Notes: generated by a model not told the origin, from the letters alone. A DNA stretch of 64,000 bases from Gnetum montanum (GCA_015680685.1 MNCI01028452.1:76854-140853), one strand, 5' to 3'. Shown: positions 22,735-34,963, counted from the stretch's first letter. Program-made: numbers and translations.

Positions 22735-24989
22735 TGACGTTTGAAAACGTCGATGGTTGGAAAACTGAGAGGATATCGGGCATATAGCCTAACCTTGGAT
22801 CCGTGCAAGGGTTGTGCTGGAGAAAACAGAAATAGGGTGCTCTAAACGGTCTAGTTAATTAGTTAGGGACTTACATGGTGTACAATAATCGTATGCAAAT
22901 AGTAATTTTAAAATGTAACACGCTAAGATTGAAATGGAAGAAAGAGTGGGGTGCACAACAATAGAAACGTATCAAAGTATGTAACCGTGACAATAAGCAT
23001 GAAAAAGTATACAAAAATGCAACATATATATTGTAGCAAAAATAGAATGAGAGTTTAGGTGAGGGAGTGCACCACCCCAAAATCAAGAGATCTAATCTTT
23101 GTTTGGTTGATGAGTGTGTACAATTGGTATGCAGTATTGGATAGGCACAACTAACAATGGAATGATATGGTCATAGCTCCTGGACTATTGCCACTAGGAC
23201 TCTAATAGGAACTGATGAGACGATCCTTGTTGAGTTAAGAACTGCTATGCTAGGTTGAAAAGAGATTTAAGAAGTGGTACTACTGGGATTTGCTGTTCAT
23301 CAACCTTTTGTTTGCCAATCTCTTTGTCAAAGCTAACTACCAAAAGCCACTTACCAAAAGCCAACCACTAAGAAAAAAGCCAACCCTTTGAATGTTGTTT
23401 GTTGAGGTATCTATAGAGTCAAGAGTGGGAGGAAGATGTCATTTAGATGCCACATGTCTTGGGTCCCACATAACTTGAATGTGTAGGTGTCATGTTGGCA
23501 TGCTACACTCAAACTGTGGTGCTATGCTGAGTGGAACGAGGACGGAAATGGAACACCTACCAAGATTTGACCATACCATTTAGACTACATGTGCTAAAAT
23601 CTAGGGAATTACCATGTTTTTACAAAAAGTGCTCAATACAAATGTAAAGTGGAGCCTATGCTCCAGGACTACATCTTTCCCTCTCTTACGAGTAGGGTCA
23701 AGCATAGAGACAATTTTAGGGATCAATAGGGGATGCAAAAACAAAGTAAAGTGCTGATCTTGTCTATCGAGGAGATGCTGGAGCAAAGATGACTATTGCC
23801 ACTTGAGTTCTAGAAGTTTTGGCAATCTCTTGAGGCTTCTCCATGAGTGTTACACTATCTATGCTACCTAGTGTAGTAGCGTAGCATGAACACTTTGCTT
23901 GCTACGCTGTGCTATGATGGGTAGCGTAGCACTCCTTTTTTCATGAATTTTTTCTAGATAATTGAAAATATCATTCTGACACCTGGTCAGGCAAGTAAAT
24001 TTAGCAATTGACAACCCTACTTTTCATGTTGAAAGGTCCTAGGACTTGCTGATTTCATCCTTGGGACACTTTTGGACTTTGGGTCCTTGATATGTTGTGC
24101 TACACTATGTAGCGTAGCACAGCGTAGCAGTCAGTCTGGCATGAATTTGAGTTAGAACCTACAATGCTTTGTCAGGAGACTTTGATTGAGACCTAAGGGA
24201 GAAGTGGGATAGGCAATCTTGGAGGTTGAAGCATGGCCAAGTGCAATTCTTTCACTAGAACAGCTTGTCGGAAGATTTTCTTGCATTATCACCCTACTAC
24301 GCTATGTAGTGTAGCACAACGTAGCACCTAGTTTTGCCTAAATTTTGCATTACTCTGCAAGTGTTCTATTGTGGGATCTTGGCCATGTCCTGAGGTCAAA
24401 GTAGAATAAGCATTTTTTCATGGTCAAGGCATGGACAATTATGTTTACTTCGTCAAAATAATCTGAGTGGAGATATTGTCACATTAGAACCCTATAATGT
24501 TGTGCTATGCTACACAGTGTAGCACAACGCACCACTCAAATGAAGATGATTTTTGATGAAATTTTCCATGTTCTCCTGTGTCATGCTAATCATGCTTCAA
24601 GTCTAAAGTGAGGTACGCATCTTCAAAGGCTGAACCATTGCCAACTGCACCTTTCAGGTCTGACCCTTCACTTGAGCAAGTTTTGGTCACCATTTGGCTT
24701 GCTACGCTGTGTAGCATAGCGTAGCGGAGTAGGCACCTTAGAAAATTTTCTGAACTATTTTGGCCATCCTAAACACTTTTGGCAACTCCTAGCATGGTCT
24801 CTTCAATGCTCCATTTGTGCAAACTAGCTCGGCAATTGGGCACTATGCTGACTATGGTGAAGAGCGTAGTAGGCACACTCAAACACAACCTTGTAGGCAT
24901 TAGGACCTCTAGGGTGTTGAACCATTTGAGCGGTCCATCATGGCACTACATCTAGAGAATCATGATAGCCCAAAATTGATGGTGGTTCA
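22735..24989 (-). repeat. 5' LTR of element 1
   Basis: This LTR is 2255 bp and aligns end to end with 5068-7316. It has the TG...CA boundary in element orientation. Its TATA box is decayed to CTATAGATA near 23418-23410. Copies of the GCTACGC/GCGTAGC palindrome occur near 23865-23930, 24093-24128, 24296-24325, 24500-24530 and 24703-24725. Confidence 0.9.
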
Positions 24990-25512
24990 TGTAAGAATAA
25001 ATAGGGATGCACCCAAATAGTTATACAACACACCTATATATGGTCCATCAAATTCATGACTTGTCTGTCCTCCTATTCTAGTCACCTTGTGCATGTATGC
25101 TTGGTATCTCCTCTCAATTATTTCATCCAATGTGTGCCTCTTCTCAAATGAACCCTCTTCTTGCTGCTACCACTTAAAAATCTAATCTATATATTTTGTA
25201 ATATCTTGATAGTGTTCATAACTCAATAGTTCAAACTTCAGAGAGAGTGAAGGTGATCGATCAAGTGAAGGATTTCCTGGATCACAAGAGTGACAAGACA
25301 AATGCAACATGGCATCACCAAACTAAAACCAGTTGTCTCAGATATTTATCAATGCAACTTTAGTTCAAAGTTCAGACATACAAGTTGCATGTAGAGTTTT
25401 GGGTCATACAAAGACCTATCATTTTCGTCTTTGCACAAAGAGGATTTTCTTTGAATCCTCAAGGAGATGTGACTCAATAGGAAGGATTTTTTCAAGAAAA
25501 AGAAAAAAGGTA
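24990..25512. repeat. Right copy of ~517-bp direct repeat flanking element 1
   Basis: This is the direct copy of 4550-5067. It starts GTAAGAATAAATAGGGATGC immediately after the LTR end and finishes TTCAAGAAAAAGAAAAAAGG. Unique sequence follows. Differences from the left copy include several C-to-T and G-to-A changes. The shared edge at the LTR junction (CACGTGAG versus CATGTAAG) suggests a few bases of microhomology. Confidence 0.8.
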
Positions 25513-25639
25513 TCATAACTTCCTATAAAGTTCAACCACACATAGATATTTAATATATGCTGGTGTGGCATTTCCCTTTCCCATGTTTTTTTATGACGTA
25601 CATTTATCATTTTTTGCTACATCTGAATTCCCCACCTAC

Positions 25640-26565
25640 CTTTTGAAATGTTTTGTCTAGTGGGTTTCTGCCGAAACAGGAATTGTGCAGAAAAGCAGCG
25701 ATCGAGCCCGCAGAGCATAGAATTGTGGAAACATCAGGAAGAAAAGGAGGGGTGTTGTCTAGCAAATCAAATTCATTGCACATTGTAGCAAGGTCATCAT
25801 GGCAGAGGAAGTCAAAAAGGAGCAAAAGCCCAAGCATATATCCAATCCAGTCCCATGCAAAATAGCACTAAGAGGTGGGTTCCATTTTGGATGTTGAAAC
25901 CTACATCCATGGTTTTTGGATCCAAGAAGACACTCATATATTAAAATGAGTTGGACTCTTTAAGAAAAAAAAAAACAACTCAAAATACATATCGAATCTG
26001 AGCCTTTTGCTTGTTCATTCATCCTTGCTGGTTTGGTGTCTTGGATATTAAAGTAAGATCTTGGAAGACAGAAGCAGTGTGGGAAATCATGCAATCATTA
26101 CAATCATCAGATATGGTGAGGACGAGGAGCTTGTCATTCTCTAAATATCTGCAGCAACAAAACAACAGGAACCACACTTTTTCTCATACTGGTTTTTCTA
26201 ATTTTCAGCATTTGAGTCGGAGCCACCATTTTTCCAATGTAGAAAAAATACATGGTTCTCTCTCAAATGATGATTCTTCTTTGCATAAAAAATGCAGCAA
26301 ATAGAAGTAGGTCAAGTCCAGAGGAAGGAGAATTTCGATCTTCCTAAGATCATTTTTTGGGCGTAATTTTCCAAAATTGGCAGAGCTAAAACCACTGATC
26401 AATCCAAAACATATGAGACAAATTGTTGTAGGTGCGTAGAATACAATAACAAGGAGGATAATAGAAGCATGAACATGGATAAAGGTATCTGCATTGGAGA
26501 TGGAGAAGCATGGGAGATAAGTAGTGATTCGAGTTTTGATCTATTTGAGCTCCATGACATTTGAT
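25640..26565 (+). pseudogene. Broken gene-like fragment, family uncertain
   Basis: This is the only stretch outside the transposons that reads like ordinary plant coding sequence. The frame at 25653-25865 (ETSGRKGGVLSSKSNSLHIV ... KSKRSKSPSIYPIQSHAK) is followed by a second at 26011-26304 (SWKTEAVWEIMQSLQSSDM ... SLSFSKYLQQQNN). After a one-base slip in an A-run near 26286 a third frame runs to 26563. It has one TAA stop near 26364 and ends GDGEAWEISSDSSFDLFEL, then HDI and a natural-looking TGA. The acidic SSD-SS-DLFEL end recalls motifs in BIG GRAIN 1-like and PHYTOCHROME KINASE SUBSTRATE proteins. That is a weak resemblance and I would not name the gene. It lies just right of the 517-bp duplicated flank. 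Confidence 0.35.
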
Positions 26566-27496
26566 AAGGACCTTTTCATGTCATGTTATCCCAAGTTTCC
26601 TTGCATGCTTCATTTTGTGTAGCATTAACTTTATTAGTTTGTCAACTACAAGTTATGATTGTGCAATAAATAATAATTATCAAATGATATTTGCAAGAGA
26701 GATTCTTAAAAGACCAACAAATTGAGATTCAAACAATAAAATAAGGCTCTAGTTTCAAAAGATGTGATTACATACAATTCACAGGAATAAACGTTCATTT
26801 TTGGCCTTTGCAGAGTTTGATTACCTTAAGTCAGGATGATGTACACATTTGGTAGTAGGCGGTGCTCCCATGTTTTCCTTGCCTACTTGGTTGCATGTTT
26901 GTTTTATCTTTTATGATCATGCTATTCTTTTCCACTGGTGTGGAGGACATTGGGCCTGTTCGGTAATATTGAATCGATACAAATGTGTGTCTATAGATTC
27001 ATGAATTGAGATCACATCTTCGATGGTTAAATCTGAACAGAATCAAGAAAAGAAATATAATAATAATAGAAATAGTAGGGTTAATATAAATCTGAAGCCA
27101 CAGTATTTATCTCACTAAGCAAAGTCTTAAAAAATCAAGCATCTTACTATTGTTGATGCCAACACTTTCCATGCTTTGGCATGGGGGCATGGTTAGATAA
27201 TTTACTCACTAAGATTTAGTTTTACCATTTAGAGCCATCACGTTATTCAAAACCAATCGCATAGGACATAAAGGATGGAGAAGGAAGGTATCATTTAGCA
27301 TCTAAATTATTAAAACGTGGAGTACTGTTTGGTCATGAGAAGGTTATTTACGTTTTGAGTGTTCACATTTAGGAATGAATACAAACCCAAGACCACGATA
27401 AGGTTATAGTCTTTCACACGGTAACATTCGAGAAAATTCTTCTCGGTTTTGAATCCCCACTTTGCTGAGAAAAACAGAAAATCAAGCAATTAAAGA
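26566..27496. other. Intergenic DNA, nothing recognised
   Basis: This AT-rich sequence lies between the gene-like fragment and the next LTR. No repeat, domain or promoter is convincing. The last bases before the LTR, AAAGA (27492-27496), would be the left target duplication of element 6. The partner is not visible because element 6 is interrupted. Confidence 0.5.
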
Positions 27497-28950
27497 TGGT
27501 GTGCCACCAATTACCATATGCACACATGATGAATTCTAACCGATTGCCCCTCAACTGGGCATGGTCCCCACCCATTTCGGGAGCTGCATGTTGTGCAACT
27601 ACACATGTCCCATTAGAGGCCTTTGGGCATAGGAGTTACAATTCACATCGTAGCCATTTTCACCTTGGTGGTGGTGGGTGTAATTGAGGGTCTAGGGGTG
27701 CAGTTGTGCAGTACTGGCTTATGTGGACACATGCTGATGGACATGCAAATGCAAGAATTTAGAGGGAGCTCCTTCTAAAAGGAGAATGGATATCTCATGC
27801 CAGTGGGGGATCAGGTCTATATAAGAGCACGATTGTGAGTCGACAAAGGCTCGGGTAGAACTAGTAGCAATATGTGGGGACGATGATCTTGAGGGTGCTC
27901 TCTCTCTCTTTCTCTTAGGGCATTGAGTAGGTGACAACATCTCAGGGCCTTTCTCTCTCTTGATAGCGACAACAAGTGCATAGCAACTACAAATGGAGTT
28001 GGCTATGGCAGCATGTAAGAGGTAGTGGTAGCGACGAGAGTCAACGTCAACATTGAGGAGCTCTAGTTGGTAAAAGACGATAGCGTCAGAGTAGTGAAAA
28101 ATCTATGGCGTGCAGTGAACAACGTGCAACATGCAACGACAATGTCCACAAGTGGTGAGCGGTGGACGATGCTCAATGTACGACAACCAATGGCATCAAA
28201 CGTTGCAAGCGTGTGGTGGGAGCTATAGCTAGCAATCAGCAGGTGCATGGCAACTACTATAGGCAATGTTAAAAGAGGCATGTAGCAACGGATAGTAGTG
28301 GAAAATAGTGGTAGGCACAGATAGCAACAGCGGTGGTGCATAGCCCCCAAACAACAACAGTAATGGCATGCGATGTAGGGAAGTGGTGGCATGTAGTGCA
28401 CAATAGTGGATGGTAGGGGGCACGTAGTAGGCAGCAGGAGCTATCAGCATTAACAACTAGTAGTAGTGTGTGAGTAGTAGCAAGTGGTAGTAACAACAAT
28501 CAACAATGGTAGCAGGTGCGAACAACGTTGTAGGTGGTAGTCAGTGATGATCTACGACAGTAATGTTAGTAGCTGCTATAAGAGATAACACATATCTCTC
28601 CCTCTCTTTGGGTCCTCTCCACTCTCTTTCCCATCTGACAAGGGTTTGAAGAAGAGGAGCCAGTCTCATTTTGAATGAGAGTAAGCAACAAGCAGGAGAC
28701 TAAGGAAAATTATAAAATTCACATTTAGTAGATATTTTACTATTTTTTGATCAAGCCTTGAATTTGATATAGTTATTAAATTTAATTTTTTTTCCAATTT
28801 TCCAATTTGATTTATGTGTTGAAATGCTACATTGCCCTTGCCAATTGAGACTATTCTCGAGTTTCCATACCCATACAAGAGGCACCCTAGGCAATAGTCT
28901 CCCTAAACGAGTTTTTTCTAGGTGTTGATGTGTCCAAAATTTACACATCA
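27497..28950 (+). repeat. 5' LTR of element 6 (Tat-like)
   Basis: The start TGGTGTGCCACCAATT resembles the LTR starts of elements 1 and 2 (TGAACCACCATCAATT, TGAAACACCACCAATT). The end is TTACACATCA. A TATA box TATATAAG lies at 27818-27825. The primer-site-like block follows immediately. The left boundary rests on the similarity of a short end sequence and is less certain than the right. The interior carries a G-rich, AGCAACAG-type low-complexity stretch (27960-28560) that creates spurious minus-strand frames. Confidence 0.6.
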
Positions 28951-29539
28951 GCACCTTTTTGATGGTAGAAGGAGGGCATGTTTTGTTTCCTATTCTTTAT
29001 CATATTTTGTTTCTTGTTCCTGATCCTCTTTAGAAACTTATTTCTATTGACCTTTTCTTGCTAAAAATCTCTAATTTTTAGCCCTTGTTTTGAAAATCTT
29101 TGTTCCTTAGTTCTTTGAAGCTCATATTCCTTAAAAGAAAACCTTTTTACTATATTTTCTAAGAAATTTCCAAGCCCTTTATTTTTTGATTTCAAAAAAA
29201 TGTTTGTTTCCTAAAAATTTTCATTTCCTATTACTCGAGTCCCATCATCCATTTCTAATCCTATTTTCAAATTTATCTCATAAACCCTCATTTTCTAGTT
29301 CCATTTTCAAATTTATACTCTGGCAGTCCTTACCTTAGCTCCAAATTTGATGAGGTGATTTACATCATTTTGCTTTTAATTTTCTATTCTAAAATTCTAC
29401 AATTTTTGTTTTATTTGCAATTTCAGTTTTTCTTTTAAAAATAACATTAAAAAATATAGTATTTAAATATTTTTCTATCTTATTCAATTTTATAGTTTTC
29501 TAGCATTTATATTTCAAAGTCTTTCATTTTATGAGTGAG
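28951..29539 (+). other. Primer-site-like block and leader of element 6
   Basis: CCTTTTTGATGGTAGAAGG and AGGGC directly follow the LTR end and match the primer-site-like block of elements 1 and 2. The rest is a pyrimidine-rich noncoding leader. Confidence 0.6.
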
Positions 29540-30358
29540 ATCCCCTAGAGAGCAACTCAACAAAGAGCTTCTACTCCCACCCCTAATCAACTAGCTACAT
29601 GTCATTTCACTCTAAGAAAAGAACAAGCCTCACATTTCCCAGGCTCTATCCCTAGAAGAATTCAAACTAGGATGGAAGCCAATCAACCCACAACATCCTT
29701 GGTGAGCAACCCTTTTAACTTCACCAACTATCATGATATTATGAAGTCACTTCAAAAAAAAATTTGTTCTTCAATCCCACAACCCCTACTAGTCATGCTG
29801 ACCAACATATACAATGTTTTGAAACCTTATTAGGCATCCATTACATTGTCTAAAATGACATAGCATGTAGGGTATTTGTGACAACTTTCAAGAGCAAAGC
29901 CACCCAATGGTTTTTATGCTCCAAAATGCCTCTATTGACTTATGGAAGGAGTTTAAAAATAAGTTCCTACTTTAGTTCGATAGGTTCACTAGCCTTGCCA
30001 TAGCATCAAGCAATTTCATAAGCTTAAGGAAAATATTTGGGAAAAATGTTCATGACTACAATTTAAGATTTCTCCATCAACTTGCTTATGTGTTGAATGA
30101 GATGCATTCGCAACTTGATGGTATCCTCAATTTCTACCTCTCTACCATTGATCCATTCTTCGCCTATGCCATTAAGTCTGATCCCAACATAATAGAAATA
30201 CAAGGGGCAATAGCTAAAGTTGTTGAGTTGGAACAAATTACCTTGATGAATAGCATTTAGACTCAATTTGGGATAATGAATGTTAACAACCCTATGCAGT
30301 CCACCCCTTTACCATCACAAGTTTTCCCAATGAATAACACTTTGTTCTTTATCAACCC
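29540..30358 (+). pseudogene. Gag relic of element 6, cut by element 4
   Basis: Gag motifs of the plant gypsy type are recognisable although the frame changes. HIQCFETLLGIHYIV, then CRVFVTTFKSKATQWF, then LWKEFKNKFLL-FDRFTSLA, and finally VHDYNLRFLHQLAYVLNEMH with AIKSDPNIIEIQGAIAKVVE follow the order of a retrotransposon gag core. The sequence stops at 30358 where the LTR of element 4 begins, and I do not find its continuation. Confidence 0.7.
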
Positions 30359-30595
30359 TGATATCAGACCCTCGATATTGGAGATGTTGAAGCGATATCA
30401 AACATGCGATGTCAGAGCCTGTCTTGTTGCCTATAAATAAGAGATAGGGGCACTTGGTTTGGCATTAGTTTTTCCAGTCCTTAGCCTAATTCTTATAGTT
30501 TTTCTATTCCAGAGTTTGAATTATTTCTGAGTGCCCATAGTAGGAGTCATAGAGTGAACGGATCTTTATTTGAGCATTGTGTACTTGAGCACACC
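30359..30595 (+). repeat. 5' LTR of element 4, first part
   Basis: The LTR starts TGATATCAGACCC at 30359, with a TATA box CTATAAATAA at 30431-30440. The segment ends in GAGCACACC. It is the reverse complement of the corresponding part of the element 3 LTR, showing that both belong to one family in opposite orientation. Element 3 inserted here. The LTR resumes at 40795. Confidence 0.75.
30591..30595. repeat. Target-site duplication ACACC of element 3, left copy
   Basis: ACACC directly precedes the TG of the left LTR. The identical ACACC follows the CA of the right LTR at 40795-40799. It defines the exact insertion point inside the element 4 LTR. Confidence 0.9.
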
Positions 30596-31606
30596 TGATA
30601 AGCGGCAAGGTACACCTATGCTCAACCATACGAATATGAGAATTTCATGCATGATCCTGTTGAATTCCAAGGACTAAGTGCTTATGCGCCCTTGTGGAAT
30701 AAGGATGGGTTGATTGATCATTATCTTCCCAAACTTACTTGTATGTCATGATTGTATCGTTAAGTAAGCTTGAGGCATATGATTTTTATATCTTTTATGT
30801 TTTTATGTCCTATGCTAATAGGGAAAGAGAGAGATAACTAGGTGACTAATTTAACTTAACTACTCATTAACTAAGTTCTAACTGATCCTAACACAAGCAT
30901 CGTTCCCACTTTCTGTACACATCCTGAACTAGTGAAACACTACTGGAATTACCAAACGCTAATCATTACTAGGTTACCAAGTGTTATACGCATGCTCAAA
31001 GTGGTCATGCTTGTGTAATTTAACAATTTGCTTAATTGATCAAGATGAATTACTGTGCTAATAACAGAAATGTAAAGTGCATAAAATAAAATAAATGCAT
31101 AAAAAAATAAAATAAAATAAATGCGTAAGAAAACAAATCTCAATTGTTGCAAGGATGAATCAAAGAGCTCATCTTTATTTCCGTACACAAGGTGTGCTCA
31201 GATACACAGTGCTCGAATAAAGATTCATCCACACTTAGACCTCCTATTATGGGCACTTGGAAAATACTCTAACTTTGAAACAAACTACAAGAGTTTTGCT
31301 ACTTGACTACTAAAAGACTTTTTTTTTTTCCAATTGTGCACCTAGGCACTATGTTTATAGGCTTGGGAGCAACTACTCTAATAATTAGAGTAACCACTCT
31401 AATAATTACAATAACTGCTAAAATAACCACTAGAGTAACCTCTCTAATAATTAGAATAACTACTAGAGTAACCACTATAATAATAAGAATAACTGCTAGA
31501 GTCACCACTAAATTAACCACTCTAATAATTAGAGTAACTTCTAGAGTAACGGCTAGAGTAATTGCTCTAATAATTAGAATAACTACTAGAGTAACCACTC
31601 TTAGCA
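30596..31606 (-). repeat. 3' LTR of element 3
   Basis: The LTR is 1011 bp. On the minus strand it starts TGCTAAGAGTGG and ends with the TGATAAGCGGC complement. U3 holds a minisatellite of AATAATTAGAGTAACCACTC-type units (31371-31600). A TATA box CTATAAACAT lies at 31360-31351. A run of AAAATAAAAT units is present near 31085-31120. Confidence 0.9.
31371..31602 (-). repeat. U3 minisatellite in 3' LTR of element 3
   Basis: Tandem ~18-36 bp units of TAATTAGAATAACTACTAGAGTAACCAC type span ~230 bp here but only ~140 bp in the partner LTR at 40650-40790. This copy-number difference accounts for most of the 84-bp length difference between the LTRs. Confidence 0.75.
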
Positions 31607-33500
31607 TACCCCCATGACTAAATAAAAGCTCGTCCTCAAGTATAGAAAAAGAGAAACAAGTTCTTTACAAAATATTGGGAAGGTATAGGATTATTGACTA
31701 ACTGACAATTGACGATGGAATGGGATGATAGACTCAATGTGCCTAGTGAATGGATCAATAAGCATATTACAACATTAGTGACCATTGTGGTGAACACTTG
31801 TACATAAATGACATCCAAGCCTTTAATTGCTAGCTTGTAGAGAAAAAGAGAAAATGAAGCATGTTGCCACCAATGCTAAGATTGCACCTTCAGTTGTTTA
31901 TCCATAGCCATGCCACTAGACTTGCTTATTTCGTAAATGCTTCAGTTCTGGTCCATCTTGAGTGCTTCCTCCAAGCCTAGTCCATTTTTTTTATGATCAC
32001 TATATACACATACAACATAGTCACAAATGAGAAAGGATAGATAAACCACAATGCAGTTGATACCTTGCCTCGATATGAAGCACATTGGCTAAGTTGTGGT
32101 TATGGTAGAAACTGGTTTGGAGATTTATCACAGGTGACTACCCATGGTGTAGGGGTTAGGTGATTAATAAAATGAAGAAATTGAAAAATTTGTGCCAGGG
32201 CCCCCACAACTAAGAGCAAACCTCTGGTAAATATAAGATGGAAAAATATGAGGAACAAGAAAAATGGAAAAAAATAACAATGGCAATGCCCATAAAATGG
32301 ATGTCATGAATGGGGATGAAACAAGAGATGATTGATTGCAGGAAATGTTTAAGGAAAGGAACTTAACAATTCCACTAAAAAAGAATGCTAGTAGGTCCTC
32401 CCCAAAGCAGGCTCATGCCTTTTATGCTTTGAAAAACCCACAAACCAAAGAGCCCATAGGCTCTAGGAATGTCATTTGGAAGCAAGAGTTAAAAACTTAC
32501 CCACAAAAATTCACCAAAGAAAAACAATGCATCAACCCAGAATGGACTAATGATAAAATCAACAATGAGGTGGAAAATGGAAAGAAAATGGAGAGGAGAG
32601 AATGGAATGAAATCCCAAGAACAAGGTTGTGTAAATCCCCTTGTATATTTCATGGTTAAGATGATTGAGTATAACTTCATCCCAAATCTAGACTCAAACC
32701 AACCACATTCAGTAACCTTGCATCAATACACCTAGCCAATCCATCCTCTTGAAGTAATAAGAATGCCTTCAGAAAGAGTGACCACCATCTCGAGGAGAGC
32801 GAGATGAAGAAGCAAGAAGTGAAAAAGGGCCTTAGTTAGAGGGAACCTTCAGGCATGGGTAACATGTCTTTCTCGTTTCATAACTAGTGATTGTAGTCCA
32901 TATTGCTTTATTATGTCTAAGGGGTGTGCTTTGAATTCTCACTTTTCTCCTATTTTTTTTTTTTTGCGTGAGAACCACACCATACAAAGAATTATTTTTG
33001 TTCACTCAGCTTCCTGATTTTTGAATAATGTCAGAATGGAAGAAAACCCAAGAAATAAGCATCCAAACACCTAAGAGAATGGCCAGCACAAATGCATCGA
33101 ATCCCCTTGAAGTCACACCCTTTTCATCCTTTGAGTCTTTCCTTGGTTTGAAAAGTACCCACCCACCAATTCATTAATAAATTTACTTAGAAAAAGGGGA
33201 CTGTACAGTTCCAAGCCAAAGGAGACCATAGAGTTGTATGATGAGTGGACGGTGTGGACTCATTACTTGTTTTACCAAAAGAACCATACCTTAATATTAG
33301 CATCATAATTCAAAGGTAAAAACCAAACATTAATAATCAATATGATATAATGTAATCCATCATCATGAGCACTTATTGGATGATGATTAAAAGTAAATCA
33401 AGCAAACAAAGAAATAGTAAAAACATGAATGATGGTATAAAACAAAAATAAGAAAAGTTGGAAAAATGTGTAAAACAAAAATTCAAAAAGAACTAAGGGC
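31607..33500 (-). other. 3' noncoding region and polypurine tract of element 3
   Basis: The polypurine tract ATGGGGGTA (minus strand, about 31615-31607) abuts the 3' LTR. The remaining ~1.9 kb lies where Athila-lineage elements often have an envelope-like gene, but no transmembrane or envelope-like frame is recognisable. A plus-strand frame at 32336-32659 is lysine-rich and has no recognised domain. Confidence 0.6.
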
Positions 33501-33509
33501 CTAAAACGA

Positions 33510-34888
33510 TTAGCATAGGTGGCCATCTCCCCCACGACTGAGTTGGAAAAAAGAGATCCAAAATAGTGAGTAAGGTTGTCTATCAATAGAGATAGCATGT
33601 GTACTAGCTATCCTAAGCTCATGGAAAGGTTTGGTTTGTTGTATGTTGACCAACAGTTTCTTGTCTGGGCTCTCAAGTTTGTATATTGACATGGCCCTTG
33701 AAGGAAAAGTTGCATAAATAATATACGGTCCTTCCCACAATGTTTGAAATTTAGTACGTTGTGGCACATGTGTGGGATTCTAGTAGAGAACATTATTTCT
33801 TAGTTGATATTTAACTTTCCTAATCCTTAGGTCATGATGTTGTTTAATGAATACCTTGTGTAACTCATTAGATGATAGGGTAGCTAGTTGGTTTTCATCT
33901 AGTATGTTAAGGGTTACTAATCATTGTTTCTATGCTAGATCAAGGTCAAAGTTGAGGTCACATTCCGTGGATAGTGTATGGAGCTCAATTTGAATAGGAA
34001 TCATTGGTAATTTATCATACACTAACTCATAGGGAGAGTAGCTTGTAGGTAGTTTCCATGTGGAGTGGTATGCCCAAAGAGCATCGTTCAGTTTAGTGCT
34101 CCAGTCTCACCTAAACTTGCTAATGGTTCTTATCAATATCTTTGTAATCTCCCTATTGGTGGCTTCTGCTTAATTGTTTACTTGGGGGTTGTATGGTGTA
34201 GTCAATTTATGCTCAACCCCTAAGTGTTGCATTAATTTTTGAAAAGTTTCACCTGTGAAGTGTGTACCATTGTATGAAATAAGTGCACGTAGCACACCAA
34301 ACCTGTTTATGATTTGTTGTTAAACAAATCGTGTAATTGTAGATGATGTTCAATCTTTAACAGTAGCTTGTTTGGTCCATTTTATTAGGTAATCAATGGC
34401 AACAATAATATAAGGTTTTCCATTGGACATTGGTGTAATCGGTGCCATAAAATCAATTCCCCAAATGTCAAAGGGTTCTAATGGTTGGATCCATTGTTGC
34501 AAACCCTCCATTCTAGCAGTCATTCCCCCATCATGTTGATAGTGCTCACAAGATTGGATGAATTGATGGACGTCCCAAAATAATGTAGGCCAATATATTC
34601 TGTAAACAAGATCTTGATGGCCATTCCTCTCCTAGTATAATGACCCCCACAAGGACCCTAATGAGTGTCTTGGAGAACTCATATTTGATCTATATTGGGA
34701 ACACACCATTGAACCAAGCCATTGGGACATACTTTGTAAAGTTGCTCATTGATTTTCATAAAGTACTTGGCTCGATGAAGAGACTGTTGTTTCTTCTTAA
34801 GGTTTAACTCTTGTGGTATTTGTTGGGTGAGGAGATAGGTAAGAATGCTACTATACCAGTTTGTCTCCATGGGTGATTGATTATTCAC
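33510..34888 (-). pseudogene. Integrase of element 3 (broken)
   Basis: The start of integrase is visible at 34888-34680, containing WYSSILTYLLTQQIP and KYFMKINEQLYKVCPNGLV. The typical plant gypsy zinc-finger spacing follows in other frames. The C-terminal region is clearer: RTKFQTLWEGPYIIYATFPS, then SPDKKLLVNIQQTKPFHE near 33640. This matches the gypsy integrase C-terminal domain (WEGPY-I and a VN--(R/Q)-KPF tail). The catalytic core between them is split by several stops and cannot be scored for its acidic triad by eye. Confidence 0.75.
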
Positions 34889-34963
34889 TACACCAGCAAA
34901 GAGGAATTCATCAGGAAAATAATCAGAAATTGGATACTCGTCCTCTTTGTTGTCCCATCACAA

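Larger units (their letters stand above)
5068..24989 (-). mobile_element. Element 1: 19.9-kb Tat-lineage Ty3/gypsy retrotransposon
   Basis: This is a complete but decayed LTR retrotransposon read on the minus strand. The order is 5' LTR (22735-24989), primer-site-like leader, gag, protease, a large block holding a gene on the opposite strand, RT, RNase H, archaeal-type RNase H, integrase, a tandem-repeat tract, a polypurine tract and the 3' LTR (5068-7316). Both LTRs begin TGAACCACC and end in CA in element orientation. The second RNase H places it in the plant Tat lineage, which includes Ogre, Retand and Grande. All frames carry stops. Element 2 at 47209 onward is the same family. The normal 5-bp target duplication is not visible; a ~517-bp flank duplication is present instead. 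Confidence 0.9.

Noticed and set aside
28063-28499. Overlapping minus-strand frames of 75-112 codons rich in A, L, C and H.
   Set aside because: They fall within a low-complexity AGCAACAG-type stretch in the U3/R region of the element 6 LTR, with three overlapping frames open at once.
31299-31617. Frames on both strands encoding valine/threonine/isoleucine repeats.
   Set aside because: They are translations of the U3 minisatellite in the element 3 LTR.
32336-32659. Plus-strand 107-codon frame opposite the integrase-LTR interval of element 3, considered as a second antisense gene.
   Set aside because: There is no domain, splice sites or homologue in element 4, and the lysine-rich composition follows an A-rich strand.
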